Of a stretch of DNA of 64,000 bases, positions 24,897 to 34,301 are shown piece after piece (position 1 is the first letter of the stretch; every line of letters starts with the position of its first letter). The notes beneath the pieces were generated by a model. It was not told the DNA's origin, did no database searches, and saw only the letters and a list, made by a program, of their open reading frames with translations. The stretch is from assembly GCF_039822625.1 (NCBI RefSeq), contig NZ_JBDLLG010000005.1, positions 1 to 64,000 of the forward strand, given 5' to 3'. The DNA comes from Marinimicrobium locisalis. GTDB taxonomy: Bacteria; Pseudomonadota; Gammaproteobacteria; Pseudomonadales; Cellvibrionaceae. The position numbers and the translations under genes were made by a program.

Positions 24897-27755
24897 ATGC
24901 TCGCCCTCCGTGCAACCCGCCGTCTCATCTTGTTGGGGCTAGGATGGTTGGGAGTGCTATGCGCGATCGCTCCGTCCCTGGCTCAAGCGGAACGCTTTGA
25001 CCTTCCGGCCCAACCTCTTGCCGAAGCCCTATCCGCCTTTTCCCGCGCAACGAATCGACCGGTGATTTTCAAGCCCGACGTCGTGCGGGGCATTTCCGCC
25101 CCGGCGCTGCGGGGCCAGCTCTCGCCGCAGGAGGCCCTGACCCGGCTCCTCGCCGACACCTCTCTCACCGCCCAGACCACCGGAAAAGGCTGGTTGATAC
25201 TCCCCAAACCGCAGCCGCCCACCGACACGCCCGCAGCGGGCCCGAGATTGAATGAGGTTTTAGTGGTGGAGCGTTATTCCGACGCTCTGGACCGGGCCTT
25301 GCGACAACAACGGGCGGCTAACCGGCATCAGGACATCATACTGGCCGAACGAATCGGCGAATTCCCCGCGCTCAATGTGGCGGAGGCGATCAAACGCAGC
25401 CCCGGTGTCTCCGTCGTTCGCGACCGGGGGGAGGCGCTGTTCATCAGCATTCGGGGCCTGCCCACGCAGTTCAACGCCCTCACACTGAACGGAGCGCCGG
25501 TCGCGACCAACGAGAACACCCGCACCTCCGAGCAATACGGTCGGCGCTTTCACCACGATACCTTGCCGGCGGAACTGATCGCGGGTCTGGAAGTGAGAAA
25601 GTCGCCCCAGGCCAGCGACCCCGAAGGGGCAATCGGGGGCAGTGTGAACCTGGAAACATTTCGTCCTCTGGCGTTGGACGCCCCCGTAATGAATTTCACC
25701 ACGGCCGTGAGTCATTCCGAGCTGGCGAACCGGCAAGACCCTCGGGCCTCCGTTATCGGTTCATGGCGCAACGCCGGGCAAACCTTCGGCGCCCTGTTGG
25801 GCCTCACTTACAGTGAGCGTCATTTACGCCAAGACCGAGCGCTGAACTTTCGTTGGTACTCACTGAATCCGAAGGCGATTGACCCGGAGACTCCCACTTC
25901 CGACGTCATCTCCCCCGGCAGTGTTAGGCCCACGCTCGAGCTGGAACATCGCCGACGACTCGGAGTCAACGCCGCTCTGCAGTGGCGTCTGGGAGAGCAC
26001 ACCGAACTGGACGTCAACTCTCTCGCGTTGGGCCAACGGATCGGCTATCAGGAATACAGCTACAGCGCCGACTACGATCCAACTCAGTTGGAGCCGGCGA
26101 GTGTTGAATGGCGGGGAAATGCCCTTATTGCCGGGCGGACGAAAACCGGTTCTTCCCAGATTGGCACCGAGTCCACGGAACTGACCGATCGTTTCCAGGC
26201 GCACAGCCTGGCGTTGCGGCACACCGCCGGCCGCTGGGAGTGGCAAACCCGTCTCACTCATTCCAGCACCCAAAGCTTTAACAGCGAACCGATACGACGA
26301 ACCCGCCTGCGCCGGGACGAGAACGTTCCTTTCGCGTTTCGGTATTTCAAAACCAAGACGGAACGGCTGCCGTCCATTGAAGACCTGGAAAGTACGCTGG
26401 ATACACCCACCCGATTGCCGGGGCGTCGACTGGAATGGCGTAAGATCGACTCGGAGGACTCCTACTCCGGTATCGGCCTCAGTGTCATTCGTCGGTTTGA
26501 AAACACGACGATTGAACAGTGGGAAACCGGGCTGCAATGGCGCGAGCACCGCCGGGATTACCAGCGTCGGGACGCGCTCATCACAACGGGCATAGAGGAC
26601 GAGTATTTTCCAGCCAGCCACTTTCACTTATTGCCCGTGGACGACTTTCTTTCACACCAGGGAGGAAGCCTTCCCCGTCAATGGTGGGCGCCGGATGAGT
26701 CAGCTTTCTGGGCGGAAGTGAACACTCAATCTCTGGCAGAGCAACCCCCTTCGGCTGAGGACAAGCAGAACTCCTACCGGATTAGGGAAACGGTGGACGC
26801 CTTCTATTCGCAAATCCAGTGGGAGCAAACGCCGTGGCGAGGTGACATCGGTGCGCGCTACGTCCTCACCGGGCAGCACGCTTTCGGTTATCGCGGCCGC
26901 GCGGGATTCGAACCGCCCGAGCCGGTCTCCGTTCATCGACGCTACGGTCACTGGCTGCCCGCTCTCAATGTGGTGTACCAACCCTCAACGGGTCATCAGT
27001 GGCGGTTTGCTCTGGCGCGCACCATGAATCGGCCCGACCTGCAGGATCTTGCCCCGAGACTGACCCCCAGCTCTGGCGACGAAAAGACCGCCGTCGGCGG
27101 GAACCCCGCTCTGGAACCTACCAGAGCCTGGCAGACAGAAGTGGCGTGGGAGTGGTACTTCGCCCCGCAAAGCTTGCTCAGCCTCGGGGCATTCTGGACG
27201 GATCTGGAGGACTTTATTCAAAACGATATTGTGGATATCGAACTTGACGGAACGCCCTATGAGCTAACCACAAAAAGCAACGGAGCCAAGGCAAACGTAC
27301 AAGGTCTGGAGTTCGATTTTCAGCATATGCTGAGCTTGCCCTCCCCGCTCTCGGGAAGACTGGGCCTGCAGGCCAACGTGACGCTCACCAATTCCCGGGC
27401 GCAATACCGCATCGCCAGCCAACGGGTCACTGACGACCTGGCCGATGTCTCCGGCCAAACCATCAACCTGGGACTGGTGTATGAGCTTCGCCGGTTCGGC
27501 GCCCGCGTCCACTACAACTGGCGCGACCGGGTCCTGAAAAACGTGGGCAGCGCTACTTTGGCCTCCCAGGACAGCAATGCCTTCGGCACGCTTGATGCGC
27601 AAATAGCCTACCACCTGTCAGACAGCGTGAGCCTAACCCTTGAGGGAATCAACCTGACCGATGTGGCGGAGTGGGAATCCATAGCCGGTGAAGAGTTTGC
27701 CGGCTACACCTACTACGGACGAACGTTTCTGGTGGGTATGAAAGCCAACTTCTAG
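24897..27755 (+). CDS. TonB-dependent receptor with N-terminal signalling (STN) domain
   Basis: A 952-residue outer-membrane receptor. A signal peptide (about 1-31, ending LAQA) is followed by an STN/secretin-like domain (FDLPAQPLAEALSAFSRATNR, to about residue 105) used to signal to FecR. A TonB-box-like EVLVV and a plug domain come next (NVAEAIKRSPGVSVVRDRG, then LTLNGAPVA), followed by a long barrel ending in YYGRTFLVGMKANF with a terminal Phe. It belongs to the TIGR01782-type group of large receptors. ATG 24897 with GGGAGG upstream is preferred; the frame is open upstream into fecR. It is clearly paralogous, plug and barrel, to the receptor at 30852-33464, which lacks the STN domain. The ligand is unknown. 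Confidence 0.9.
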   Translation: MLALRATRRLILLGLGWLGVLCAIAPSLAQAERFDLPAQPLAEALSAFSRATNRPVIFKPDVVRGISAPALRGQLSPQEALTRLLADTSLTAQTTGKGWLILPKPQPPTDTPAAGPRLNEVLVVERYSDALDRALRQQRAANRHQDIILAERIGEFPALNVAEAIKRSPGVSVVRDRGEALFISIRGLPTQFNALTLNGAPVATNENTRTSEQYGRRFHHDTLPAELIAGLEVRKSPQASDPEGAIGGSVNLETFRPLALDAPVMNFTTAVSHSELANRQDPRASVIGSWRNAGQTFGALLGLTYSERHLRQDRALNFRWYSLNPKAIDPETPTSDVISPGSVRPTLELEHRRRLGVNAALQWRLGEHTELDVNSLALGQRIGYQEYSYSADYDPTQLEPASVEWRGNALIAGRTKTGSSQIGTESTELTDRFQAHSLALRHTAGRWEWQTRLTHSSTQSFNSEPIRRTRLRRDENVPFAFRYFKTKTERLPSIEDLESTLDTPTRLPGRRLEWRKIDSEDSYSGIGLSVIRRFENTTIEQWETGLQWREHRRDYQRRDALITTGIEDEYFPASHFHLLPVDDFLSHQGGSLPRQWWAPDESAFWAEVNTQSLAEQPPSAEDKQNSYRIRETVDAFYSQIQWEQTPWRGDIGARYVLTGQHAFGYRGRAGFEPPEPVSVHRRYGHWLPALNVVYQPSTGHQWRFALARTMNRPDLQDLAPRLTPSSGDEKTAVGGNPALEPTRAWQTEVAWEWYFAPQSLLSLGAFWTDLEDFIQNDIVDIELDGTPYELTTKSNGAKANVQGLEFDFQHMLSLPSPLSGRLGLQANVTLTNSRAQYRIASQRVTDDLADVSGQTINLGLVYELRRFGARVHYNWRDRVLKNVGSATLASQDSNAFGTLDAQIAYHLSDSVSLTLEGINLTDVAEWESIAGEEFAGYTYYGRTFLVGMKANF

Positions 27756-27803
27756 CACTGGCGCCCGGACTGAAGAGCGGCCCCAAGAGACCGCCCTTTA
27801 CCG

Positions 27804-29102
27804 CTACTGCTCGCGACTCACAAATCCGACCCGATCGAGTTCATCGCCCGAACGTCCATAAGCCCCGACAAAGCCATGGCCAGCAGGTGCCGTCAGCGTC
27901 TGGCAACTTCCCTGGTAGCTTCCAGCCGCCAGGCTCTGACCCATATTGGTCGAGAAGGACAGATAAAACACGCGGGTATGACCGTTGCGCTTCGCTTGGC
28001 AGGCCGTCACCTGAGTCAGGTACTCGCCCGCAGACAACGTCATGGTCTGGGCCGACCCACCCGAACCGCCATGGCTCAGTGTCATACCGTTACCGTAACC
28101 AAACGCCAGCTGGTCGACACGGCTTCCGGCCCGGACAGTGACCTGTTGCACGGAGGGATAACCGCTATTATCAAGCGCACCCACGTCGTTAAAGAAGTGA
28201 CCATGAGGGCCGCCCACAGTTTGCGTGAGAGTCAGGCCATTATCAAAGCTCACATCAAAATGCGCCGCCACTGGATCGTGATCTGAGAGCGGCTCGCCAT
28301 TCTCGTCCACGAACTCTCCGGGCACTTCGGCCTGATTCAGGGAGAGCTGAACGGCGGGTGAACTTCGAAACAGAATTTTATCAACCCGCTCACAGTTGCC
28401 ACTGTTCGGATTCGAGCAATCGGTGAGCGCGGGAGCACCGCTCACCGGGTAGTTGCCGCCGCGCGCCGTAGCAACCCATACATCGGTGAAACCCGCATCA
28501 ATGAATTCGTGCAGCTTGTCGGGCGTGCGAGTGTAGCGAGAGTTGGTGTCCCCCGCCACGATCACAGCATGCCCCGCGGAGACCGTCTCAATCGCACTCA
28601 ACAACTGCATCAGATTGCTCGCTCTTGCCGCGTTGGATTGGGCATCGACTGCGGCATCAGCGTGAAGGTTATAGACATCAACAACCGCGCCATTATTCAG
28701 TGTCATCCGCGAGAACGAATAACCCTTGGGAGTCAAACAATCGGTGCCAGCGTCAAACACACCGTGGCAGTCGTCCCACTGCACGCGCGAAAAATCTGTC
28801 ACACCGGTGAAGGCGAACCGGTTCATCCCGTCGCCCATGGCAATGTCGCCCGAGTGCGGCGACTGGTAAGAGTGATTCAGCTGGCTGACCAGGTCACTGT
28901 GGTAGCTGAAATCCTCCTGAACCAGAACAATATCATAGCCGTTCAACAATGGGCTGATCTTGACTGTATTGGTCGCAGGGCTAGCGGAGCTGAAGGCATC
29001 CGGAAGGCCCGCCACATTATAGGTAAGCACCCCGAGTGATTCACCGGCGCCGACGTGAGCACTGAACGCCAGTGCCATAACAATCCCCAAAAAACGTTTC
29101 AC
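27804..29102 (-). CDS. Secreted endonuclease/exonuclease/phosphatase-fold enzyme fused to a jacalin-like lectin domain
   Basis: A 432-residue exported protein. After the signal peptide (about 1-20) comes an EEP (DNase I-like/sphingomyelinase-like) domain with the catalytic blocks YNVAG (N30), QED (E63), HADA (H148), GDTN (D185, N187) and SDHDP (D274, H275), all present. Residues about 297-432 read as a jacalin-related lectin: GGPHGHFFNDVG, QQVTVRAGSRVDQLAFGYGNG, LSAGEYLTQV, and a final GAYGRSGDELDRVGFV. The lectin should target the enzyme to sugars. Substrates could be DNA, phosphodiesters or sphingolipids; the domain alone does not decide. GTG 29102 with AGGAGA is preferred over ATG 29156 because it gives a normal signal peptide. 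Confidence 0.85.
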   Translation of the reverse strand: MKRFLGIVMALAFSAHVGAGESLGVLTYNVAGLPDAFSSASPATNTVKISPLLNGYDIVLVQEDFSYHSDLVSQLNHSYQSPHSGDIAMGDGMNRFAFTGVTDFSRVQWDDCHGVFDAGTDCLTPKGYSFSRMTLNNGAVVDVYNLHADAAVDAQSNAARASNLMQLLSAIETVSAGHAVIVAGDTNSRYTRTPDKLHEFIDAGFTDVWVATARGGNYPVSGAPALTDCSNPNSGNCERVDKILFRSSPAVQLSLNQAEVPGEFVDENGEPLSDHDPVAAHFDVSFDNGLTLTQTVGGPHGHFFNDVGALDNSGYPSVQQVTVRAGSRVDQLAFGYGNGMTLSHGGSGGSAQTMTLSAGEYLTQVTACQAKRNGHTRVFYLSFSTNMGQSLAAGSYQGSCQTLTAPAGHGFVGAYGRSGDELDRVGFVSREQ

Positions 29103-29274
29103 AGAAAGTCTCCTATGCGTATTGGAAGGTGAGTAGACAGTGTCTGAAAACCTCAACAGACTCTCATATGAGCGTTAAAACCGCTTTTCAGGGACAGAAA
29201 AACTCGTGAATTTTGCGTGGCAATTTTGTGACTGGGTATTTCATCAGAACTGAGGCCATCCCTGGCGCTCTCGA

Positions 29275-30729
29275 TCAAGCACTCGGCCTGATTCGGTGCC
29301 AGGGGCCGGTGATCGCCAAGGTGAACCCGGGGCGCTGAATATTCACAAACAGCGTACTGCCATCCGGTGAAAAGCAGGCACCGCAGAACTCGCCCTTTTC
29401 GGGGTGCGCGTTCATGGCCAGGGTGTACACCCGTCCCTGCGGAGTCATGCCCCGAATGTAATTGACCATGTCCGGCTGACCGGAGTAACTGTCCTCACAG
29501 ATGATCAGGTCACCCCAGGGGGCTATAGCCAGATTGTCGCAAGACTCCATGAGCGAGCGGTCCCGGCTTTCGTACATTAGCGTCAACTCACCCGGACTCT
29601 CCTGCTCCCGCTCCGTGCCTTCATGCTCGCTAGGCCGGTAGCGCCAGATCTGCCCAATGTGTTTGGGCCCCCCGCCGGTGGCGGCGAAGAAAATTTCCCG
29701 CTGCCCGTCAGGGCGCTGTGCAAAGGCGACGCCCTCGCAACGGCAAAAGCGCGCGGCGCCTTTCTCTGCCCCTCGGGCACTCAAGTCGCCATCGGGCGAG
29801 GTCACATTCTCAAGATCCATCCAACGGCACCGGAAGCTCTGGCCAATGGACACCGGCCGGGCATTCTGATCATCAACATCTTCCTGCCAATTCCGGGTCA
29901 GTGCCGACGGCCACTCCTCAATCACCAACGCCTGCAACGTACCTCCGGCCACCAGACGTTGATGTTCGTTGGGAAGGAATCGGTAAAACAGGGCGTGATC
30001 GTAGTCCTCGGTCATGTAGATCACGCCGGATTCGCTATCTACGGCCGCCGCCTCGTGAACAAAACGCCCCATGTCGGTTAAAGGAACCGGATCGACCAGA
30101 CCGGTCGCGGTGGACGACACTTCAAACACATAGCCGTGCTCACGGCCGAAGCCTTGCGCTTGAGTCACCAGTGTTTCCTCACAACTTAGCCAGGACCCCC
30201 ACGGAGTGGCACCGCCAGCGCAGTTGCGAGCCGTACCCGCAAGGCTCAAGTGGGAGCGCTCAATCGTTCCCTTCTGGTGGTCGTACAGCAGGGTCGTAGT
30301 GCCCCCGTTGACAGGCAGCCTCTCTTGATAAAGGTCGTACGCCTTTCCCCCAACATGTTTTTTCGCCCGTTTGAGATCACCGTCGAAGGCGTCCATTTCC
30401 GGCCCCAGAGAATCCAACTCGTGATTACGCACCAGAAAACTTTTATGTTTCCGACCGGGCACGGGGAAGGCCGCCATCCCATCCGGCGCGCTTGGGGTGA
30501 TCAGCCCGTCGCTCATTCGATCGCCCGTGCGAGACAGAATACGATAGCTGAAGTCAGTTGGCAGGTTGAGAAGCCCCGCTGGATCTCTGACCAGCTGACC
30601 AAAAGGGTCCGCTCCGTATTCGGGATCGACGGCATAGACCTGGGATCGAACCCAGGGGCTGGCCAACCCACCGAATGCCACCGCGGCCGCGCTGGCATTG
30701 CGTAGAAAGTGACGTCTTGATACTTTCAT
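29275..30729 (-). CDS. PhoX-like (DUF839) Tat-exported phosphatase-family protein
   Basis: A 484-residue protein with a twin-arginine signal (SRRHFLRN at residues 4-11). The body matches the DUF839/PhoX family: LLNLPTDFSYRILSRTGDRMSDG near the N terminus, CAGGATPWGSWLSCEET, HEAAAVDSESGVIYMTEDYDHALFYRFLP, and a C-terminal DNLAIAPWGDLIICED block followed by GACFSPDGSTLFVNIQRPG. PhoX enzymes are Ca/Fe-dependent alkaline phosphatases in the periplasm; several relatives in this family have no proven activity, so the exact reaction is uncertain. It lies downstream of a TonB receptor and upstream of the nuclease gene, all on the minus strand, consistent with a phosphorus-acquisition unit. Confidence 0.82.
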   Translation of the reverse strand: MKVSRRHFLRNASAAAVAFGGLASPWVRSQVYAVDPEYGADPFGQLVRDPAGLLNLPTDFSYRILSRTGDRMSDGLITPSAPDGMAAFPVPGRKHKSFLVRNHELDSLGPEMDAFDGDLKRAKKHVGGKAYDLYQERLPVNGGTTTLLYDHQKGTIERSHLSLAGTARNCAGGATPWGSWLSCEETLVTQAQGFGREHGYVFEVSSTATGLVDPVPLTDMGRFVHEAAAVDSESGVIYMTEDYDHALFYRFLPNEHQRLVAGGTLQALVIEEWPSALTRNWQEDVDDQNARPVSIGQSFRCRWMDLENVTSPDGDLSARGAEKGAARFCRCEGVAFAQRPDGQREIFFAATGGGPKHIGQIWRYRPSEHEGTEREQESPGELTLMYESRDRSLMESCDNLAIAPWGDLIICEDSYSGQPDMVNYIRGMTPQGRVYTLAMNAHPEKGEFCGACFSPDGSTLFVNIQRPGFTLAITGPWHRIRPSA

Positions 30730-30739
30730 CGTTTACCTC

Positions 30740-30771
30740 AAAAAAAGGGCCGCGCTCTTTCGAATGCGGCC
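30740..30771 (-). terminator. Intrinsic terminator between the receptor and PhoX-like genes
   Basis: On the minus strand, GGCCGC (30771-30766) and GCGGCC (30753-30748) form the stem, followed by C and TTTTTTT (30746-30740). It lies just upstream of the GAGGT ribosome site of the PhoX-like gene, so it should limit readthrough from the receptor gene. It could act as attenuation rather than a full stop. Confidence 0.65.
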
Positions 30772-30851
30772 AAAGAGGGGGGCAACTCAAATAGAGGCCC
30801 CAGGAGAGTCTGCTTTTGTCATGCAAGGGCGATCAGAAAAAAGCCCGACCG

Positions 30852-33464
30852 TCAGAAGGTCGCTCTGACACCCAGAGAGAAGGTACGACCGTAATTGGTG
30901 TAGCTTCTGAACTCATCGCCATCGACAAATTCCTGCTGAACTTCGCCGGTAATATTGATACCTTCCAGATAGACCTCAACCGCATCGTTAAACGCATAGG
31001 AACTGCTGAAGTCCAGTGAGCCGAACTCGTCTTTGTTTTCGGTAGAAAGCGAGTTGGTTCCGATTTGGTTCAGCACCCCATCACGCCAGCTATAGCTGAA
31101 ACGAAGCGCAAAGGGATCTTTTTCATAGAAGGTCGTCAGGTTGTAGCTGTTCTTGGCGACATCCTCCAGGTCCCCTTCGATGGTTTCTTCACCATCCACG
31201 TAAGTGGCATTGGAGTCGGTGTAAGTATAATTAGCCTGAACCCCGAGGCCATCCAGCGGTTCGGGCAAACTTTCGAACACCTGCTGATAGGCCAACTCCA
31301 GGCCGGAGACATCGGCGTTGGAGCCGTTCACCTTAGACGTCAAACGGTAGACTTCTCCATTGAACTCCAGGTCAGACATCTGCGTCTGGATGAAGGTGGA
31401 AATGTCCTTGTAGAAAAGCCCGGCGGTCAGCGCCGTCACCTCGTTCGGGTACCACTCCAGTGTGGCGTCGTATTGCCAAGCCTCGAACGGCTCCAGGTTC
31501 GGATTGCCGCCCGTGGCGGTCAGAATATCGCCGGAGTTGAAGGTCAGGCGCGGCGCCATATCCTGAAGGTCCGGCCGGGTAATGACTTTGGCCGCCGAGA
31601 AGCGCGTGGTGAGCGTATCGGTCATGTCCAGCACCAGGTTGGCCGAGGGAAGGACGTTGGTGTAGTCACTGGTGAAACTGACCGGCCGGGCTTCGCCGTC
31701 GACCGAGGCATAACCACTGGAAGTCTGCTCTGTTTGCGAAACGCGCACCCCGACATTCCCGTGCAGTATCATGCCACCGGTTTCGGCATCCAGGTTCAGC
31801 ATGGCATAGGCCGAATTGATGCTCTCGTCGATCTGGTAGGAGTTGCGAAGGTCCCCACCGGTCAGCGGCTCGTCCAACTCGGCCGTACTGGGGAAGTTTT
31901 CCCAGAAGCGACTCTCGTCGGGTATCAACCACTCCTGAGGGAAACGGCCGGAGGCATCCCCCAGAAAGTCATCAGCGGGAAATTCAGTAAAGTAGCTTTC
32001 GTCAAAAGTGACTCCTTCGATGCCTTCGTACAGACGGATGTCCCGACGGAAGTAATCACGCGAACGCTCGCGCAATTTGATTCCCGTGACGAACTCGGTG
32101 AAGCCGGCCCAATCAACATCCCGCCGCGCATCAAACTGAACAAACTGCTCTTCGTCTTCCGCCCGTATGGTGCGCCACTCCAGTCGGCGTCCCGGCCATT
32201 CCGAGGGGTCATTCAGGTCGGTATTGCTGTACTCAATGCTTGGAGCAGACTCTCCATCCACTTTCGGGAAGAGGAATTCAAACGCGATGCCTTCGGTACG
32301 GCGGAAACGGGTGCGGCGAATCGGATCGGCGTCTTCGCTATCGGCGGTGGAGCGAAAAAGGTCGGCGGAGAGTGTCCAATTGTCGAGCAGCCATTCGCCA
32401 TTGAGGCCGACGGCCAGGTTTTCATCGTGAATACCCGAGCTTTCCCGGCCGATCTGAACGGAACCGTTCTCCGTGGCCCCTCCGACCAGGGCGCCGTCGC
32501 GAATCACCGCGGAGCCAGAAATCAACTCGTCGTAATTGTAATCGGCGCTGTAGGTAAACTCGTCGTAGTTCACTTCCTGATCAACGTAAAGAATGTCCAG
32601 GTTGATATCGACGTTATCCGCTGGACGCCATTGAACCGCAGTGCCCAACCCCAGACGTTCACGATCTTCAAACTCCAGTGTCGGACGAATACCACCGGGG
32701 GTAATGACAGAACCGGTGTCCGCGGTTCCATCACCGTCGGTGTCGATCCCTTCCGGAATTTCGGTCCAACCGAAGTTCAGTGACCGGTCCTGACGAACGC
32801 TTCGCTCCGCGTAGGCGCCGGAAACCAGAACACCAAAGGTTTCACCGTCATTGGTCCAGCTGGCCAGACCGGAAAGCCTGGGATCGGTCTGATCGGCCAG
32901 CTCAGAGTGGCTGGCCTGAGCCGACGCAGCCACTTTGTCTTCCCCGATATCCAGGGGGCGGAAGGTTTTCACATTGACCGTACCACCGATGGCGCCTTCG
33001 TCCATATCCGCCGTCGGACTTTTGATGACTTCCACGCTGGACACCAGCTCCGCCGGCAAGGTGTCAAAGCGGAACTGTCGGCCAAACTGCCCGGAGGTGC
33101 GCACGTTTTCGTTCACGGCCATGGTCCGACCGTTGAGCGTTGTAACCTGGAAGTTGGAACCCAGACCACGAACCCGGACATACACCCCTTCACCGCGATC
33201 GCGGACAATGGACACACCGGTCACGCGCTGGAGCGCCTCGGCGATATTCTGGGCGGGAAAGTTGCCAATATCTTCCGCAACAATCGCATCGACAATACTG
33301 TCGGCGTTGCGCTTGGTGTCGATGGCGGACTGCAGGCTTTGTGAGAAGCTACCGCGAACGACAATCTCTTCCAGAAAATCGCTGACGTCGTTCTCTTGAG
33401 CCGATGCGCCGGCGCTTGCCACACAAAGGGCCAGCAGACTTTTTTTCAGGTATGGATGTTTCAT
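30852..33464 (-). CDS. TonB-dependent receptor, paralogue of the FecI-linked receptor
   Basis: An 870-residue outer-membrane receptor. A signal peptide (about 1-22) is followed by the TonB-box-like EEIVVRG at about residue 33, a plug domain (NIAEALQRVTGVSIVRDRG, then TLNGRTMAVNENVRTS) and a barrel ending TNYGRTFSLGVRATF. The plug and barrel align along their length with the STN-bearing receptor at 24897-27755: the shared landmarks FDTLPAELV, EGAIGG, PIRRTRFRR, PGRRLEWR, and YADQD-like turns recur in order. It has no STN domain, so it can import but not signal. ATG 33464, preceded by GGGGAA, is preferred. A Pho-box-like sequence lies about 145 bases upstream. Substrate unknown. Confidence 0.88.
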   Translation of the reverse strand: MKHPYLKKSLLALCVASAGASAQENDVSDFLEEIVVRGSFSQSLQSAIDTKRNADSIVDAIVAEDIGNFPAQNIAEALQRVTGVSIVRDRGEGVYVRVRGLGSNFQVTTLNGRTMAVNENVRTSGQFGRQFRFDTLPAELVSSVEVIKSPTADMDEGAIGGTVNVKTFRPLDIGEDKVAASAQASHSELADQTDPRLSGLASWTNDGETFGVLVSGAYAERSVRQDRSLNFGWTEIPEGIDTDGDGTADTGSVITPGGIRPTLEFEDRERLGLGTAVQWRPADNVDINLDILYVDQEVNYDEFTYSADYNYDELISGSAVIRDGALVGGATENGSVQIGRESSGIHDENLAVGLNGEWLLDNWTLSADLFRSTADSEDADPIRRTRFRRTEGIAFEFLFPKVDGESAPSIEYSNTDLNDPSEWPGRRLEWRTIRAEDEEQFVQFDARRDVDWAGFTEFVTGIKLRERSRDYFRRDIRLYEGIEGVTFDESYFTEFPADDFLGDASGRFPQEWLIPDESRFWENFPSTAELDEPLTGGDLRNSYQIDESINSAYAMLNLDAETGGMILHGNVGVRVSQTEQTSSGYASVDGEARPVSFTSDYTNVLPSANLVLDMTDTLTTRFSAAKVITRPDLQDMAPRLTFNSGDILTATGGNPNLEPFEAWQYDATLEWYPNEVTALTAGLFYKDISTFIQTQMSDLEFNGEVYRLTSKVNGSNADVSGLELAYQQVFESLPEPLDGLGVQANYTYTDSNATYVDGEETIEGDLEDVAKNSYNLTTFYEKDPFALRFSYSWRDGVLNQIGTNSLSTENKDEFGSLDFSSSYAFNDAVEVYLEGINITGEVQQEFVDGDEFRSYTNYGRTFSLGVRATF

Positions 33465-33608
33465 GTGTTCCCCAATGTCGTTTCTCATGGATAGGTGCTG
33501 CTAAAAACCGGGCCCGGGTTTTGGCAGTTCTGGCTACCTAGAGGCACGGAGGAGGAAAAAGGGGACACAATAAAAAATTTTTTTACTTTTTTCGTTTATC
33601 GGAGCCGG

Positions 33609-33626
33609 CTGTCACGATGTGGTCAC
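33609..33626 (+). promoter_or_regulatory. Pho-box-like direct repeat
   Basis: CTGTCAC-GATG-TGGTCAC: two heptamers spaced 11 bases start to start, the geometry of a PhoB box (CTGTCAT repeats). Each copy has one or more mismatches. It lies between divergent genes, about 145 bases upstream of the receptor at 33464 (minus strand) and about 118 bases upstream of the DUF4112 gene. The orientation would favour the plus-strand gene, so the assignment is tentative. Confidence 0.35.
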
Positions 33627-33743
33627 AAGATCCTGCTTCCATACCCGGTCGGGCTTCATGGCCCCCACCGTCTTAACGCTTGATTCCCGCTCCAAGCACC
33701 CCCATAGTGGCATAACTTCACTACTCGACGTTAGGGGGTTCAT

Positions 33744-34223
33744 TTGGCGGACGAATCTACACACCATCATTCAAGCCCAAAACTCGAACGGCTGGCCTGG
33801 TACCTGGACAGCGCCTTTCGCATTCCCGGCACGCAAGTAAGGCTGGGCGTTGACCCGTTAATCGGTTTGGTTCCGGTGGTCGGGGACGCCGTCAGTGCTC
33901 TGCTTTCTTGCTACATCCTTAATGAAGCCTCTCGCCTGGGCGTACCCCGGTCCCTGTTGGTGAGAATGGGGTTTAACATTCTGGTGGATGCAACCCTTGG
34001 CGCCATCCCCCTTGTCGGGGACATTTTTGATGTGACTTGGCGGGCTAACCGTAGGAACTTAATGCTGCTGCAATCGTTCCAAGACCAACCACAACAAACC
34101 CGACGCCGCAGTCGTTTGTTCAGTGTCGCACTGGGGGCAGCGCTATTAGCGGCGTTGGTTGGCTTCATCGCTCTGATGGTTTGGCTGATTGGCTTGTTGT
34201 GGCAGGCGATCACCGCTATCTAA
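33744..34223 (+). CDS. DUF4112 membrane protein
   Basis: A 159-residue protein of the DUF4112 family: the conserved LDSAFRIPGTQVRLGVDPLIGLVPVVGDAVSALLS block at about 22-56, then RMGFNILVDATLGAIPLVGDIFDVTWRANRRN at about 73-104. A basic segment and a C-terminal TM helix (about 125-155) follow. No biochemical role is known. The start is TTG 33744 with AGGGGG at about 8 bases; no ATG fits this frame better. The YqaE-like small gene follows 78 bases downstream. Confidence 0.85.
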   Translation: MADESTHHHSSPKLERLAWYLDSAFRIPGTQVRLGVDPLIGLVPVVGDAVSALLSCYILNEASRLGVPRSLLVRMGFNILVDATLGAIPLVGDIFDVTWRANRRNLMLLQSFQDQPQQTRRRSRLFSVALGAALLAALVGFIALMVWLIGLLWQAITAI

Positions 34224-34301
34224 CAGGCCGTTTTCAACGCCGAGGCGGTAACCGCAGGTCACCTTTCACAACCCGTAAATTTATCAAACCAGGAGGTTTT
34301 T

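Noticed and set aside
31065..32783. 572-residue frame opposite the second TonB receptor
   Set aside because: Long only because of codon bias in the GC-rich receptor gene; it has no recognisable domain and no ribosome site, while the receptor on the other strand is complete.
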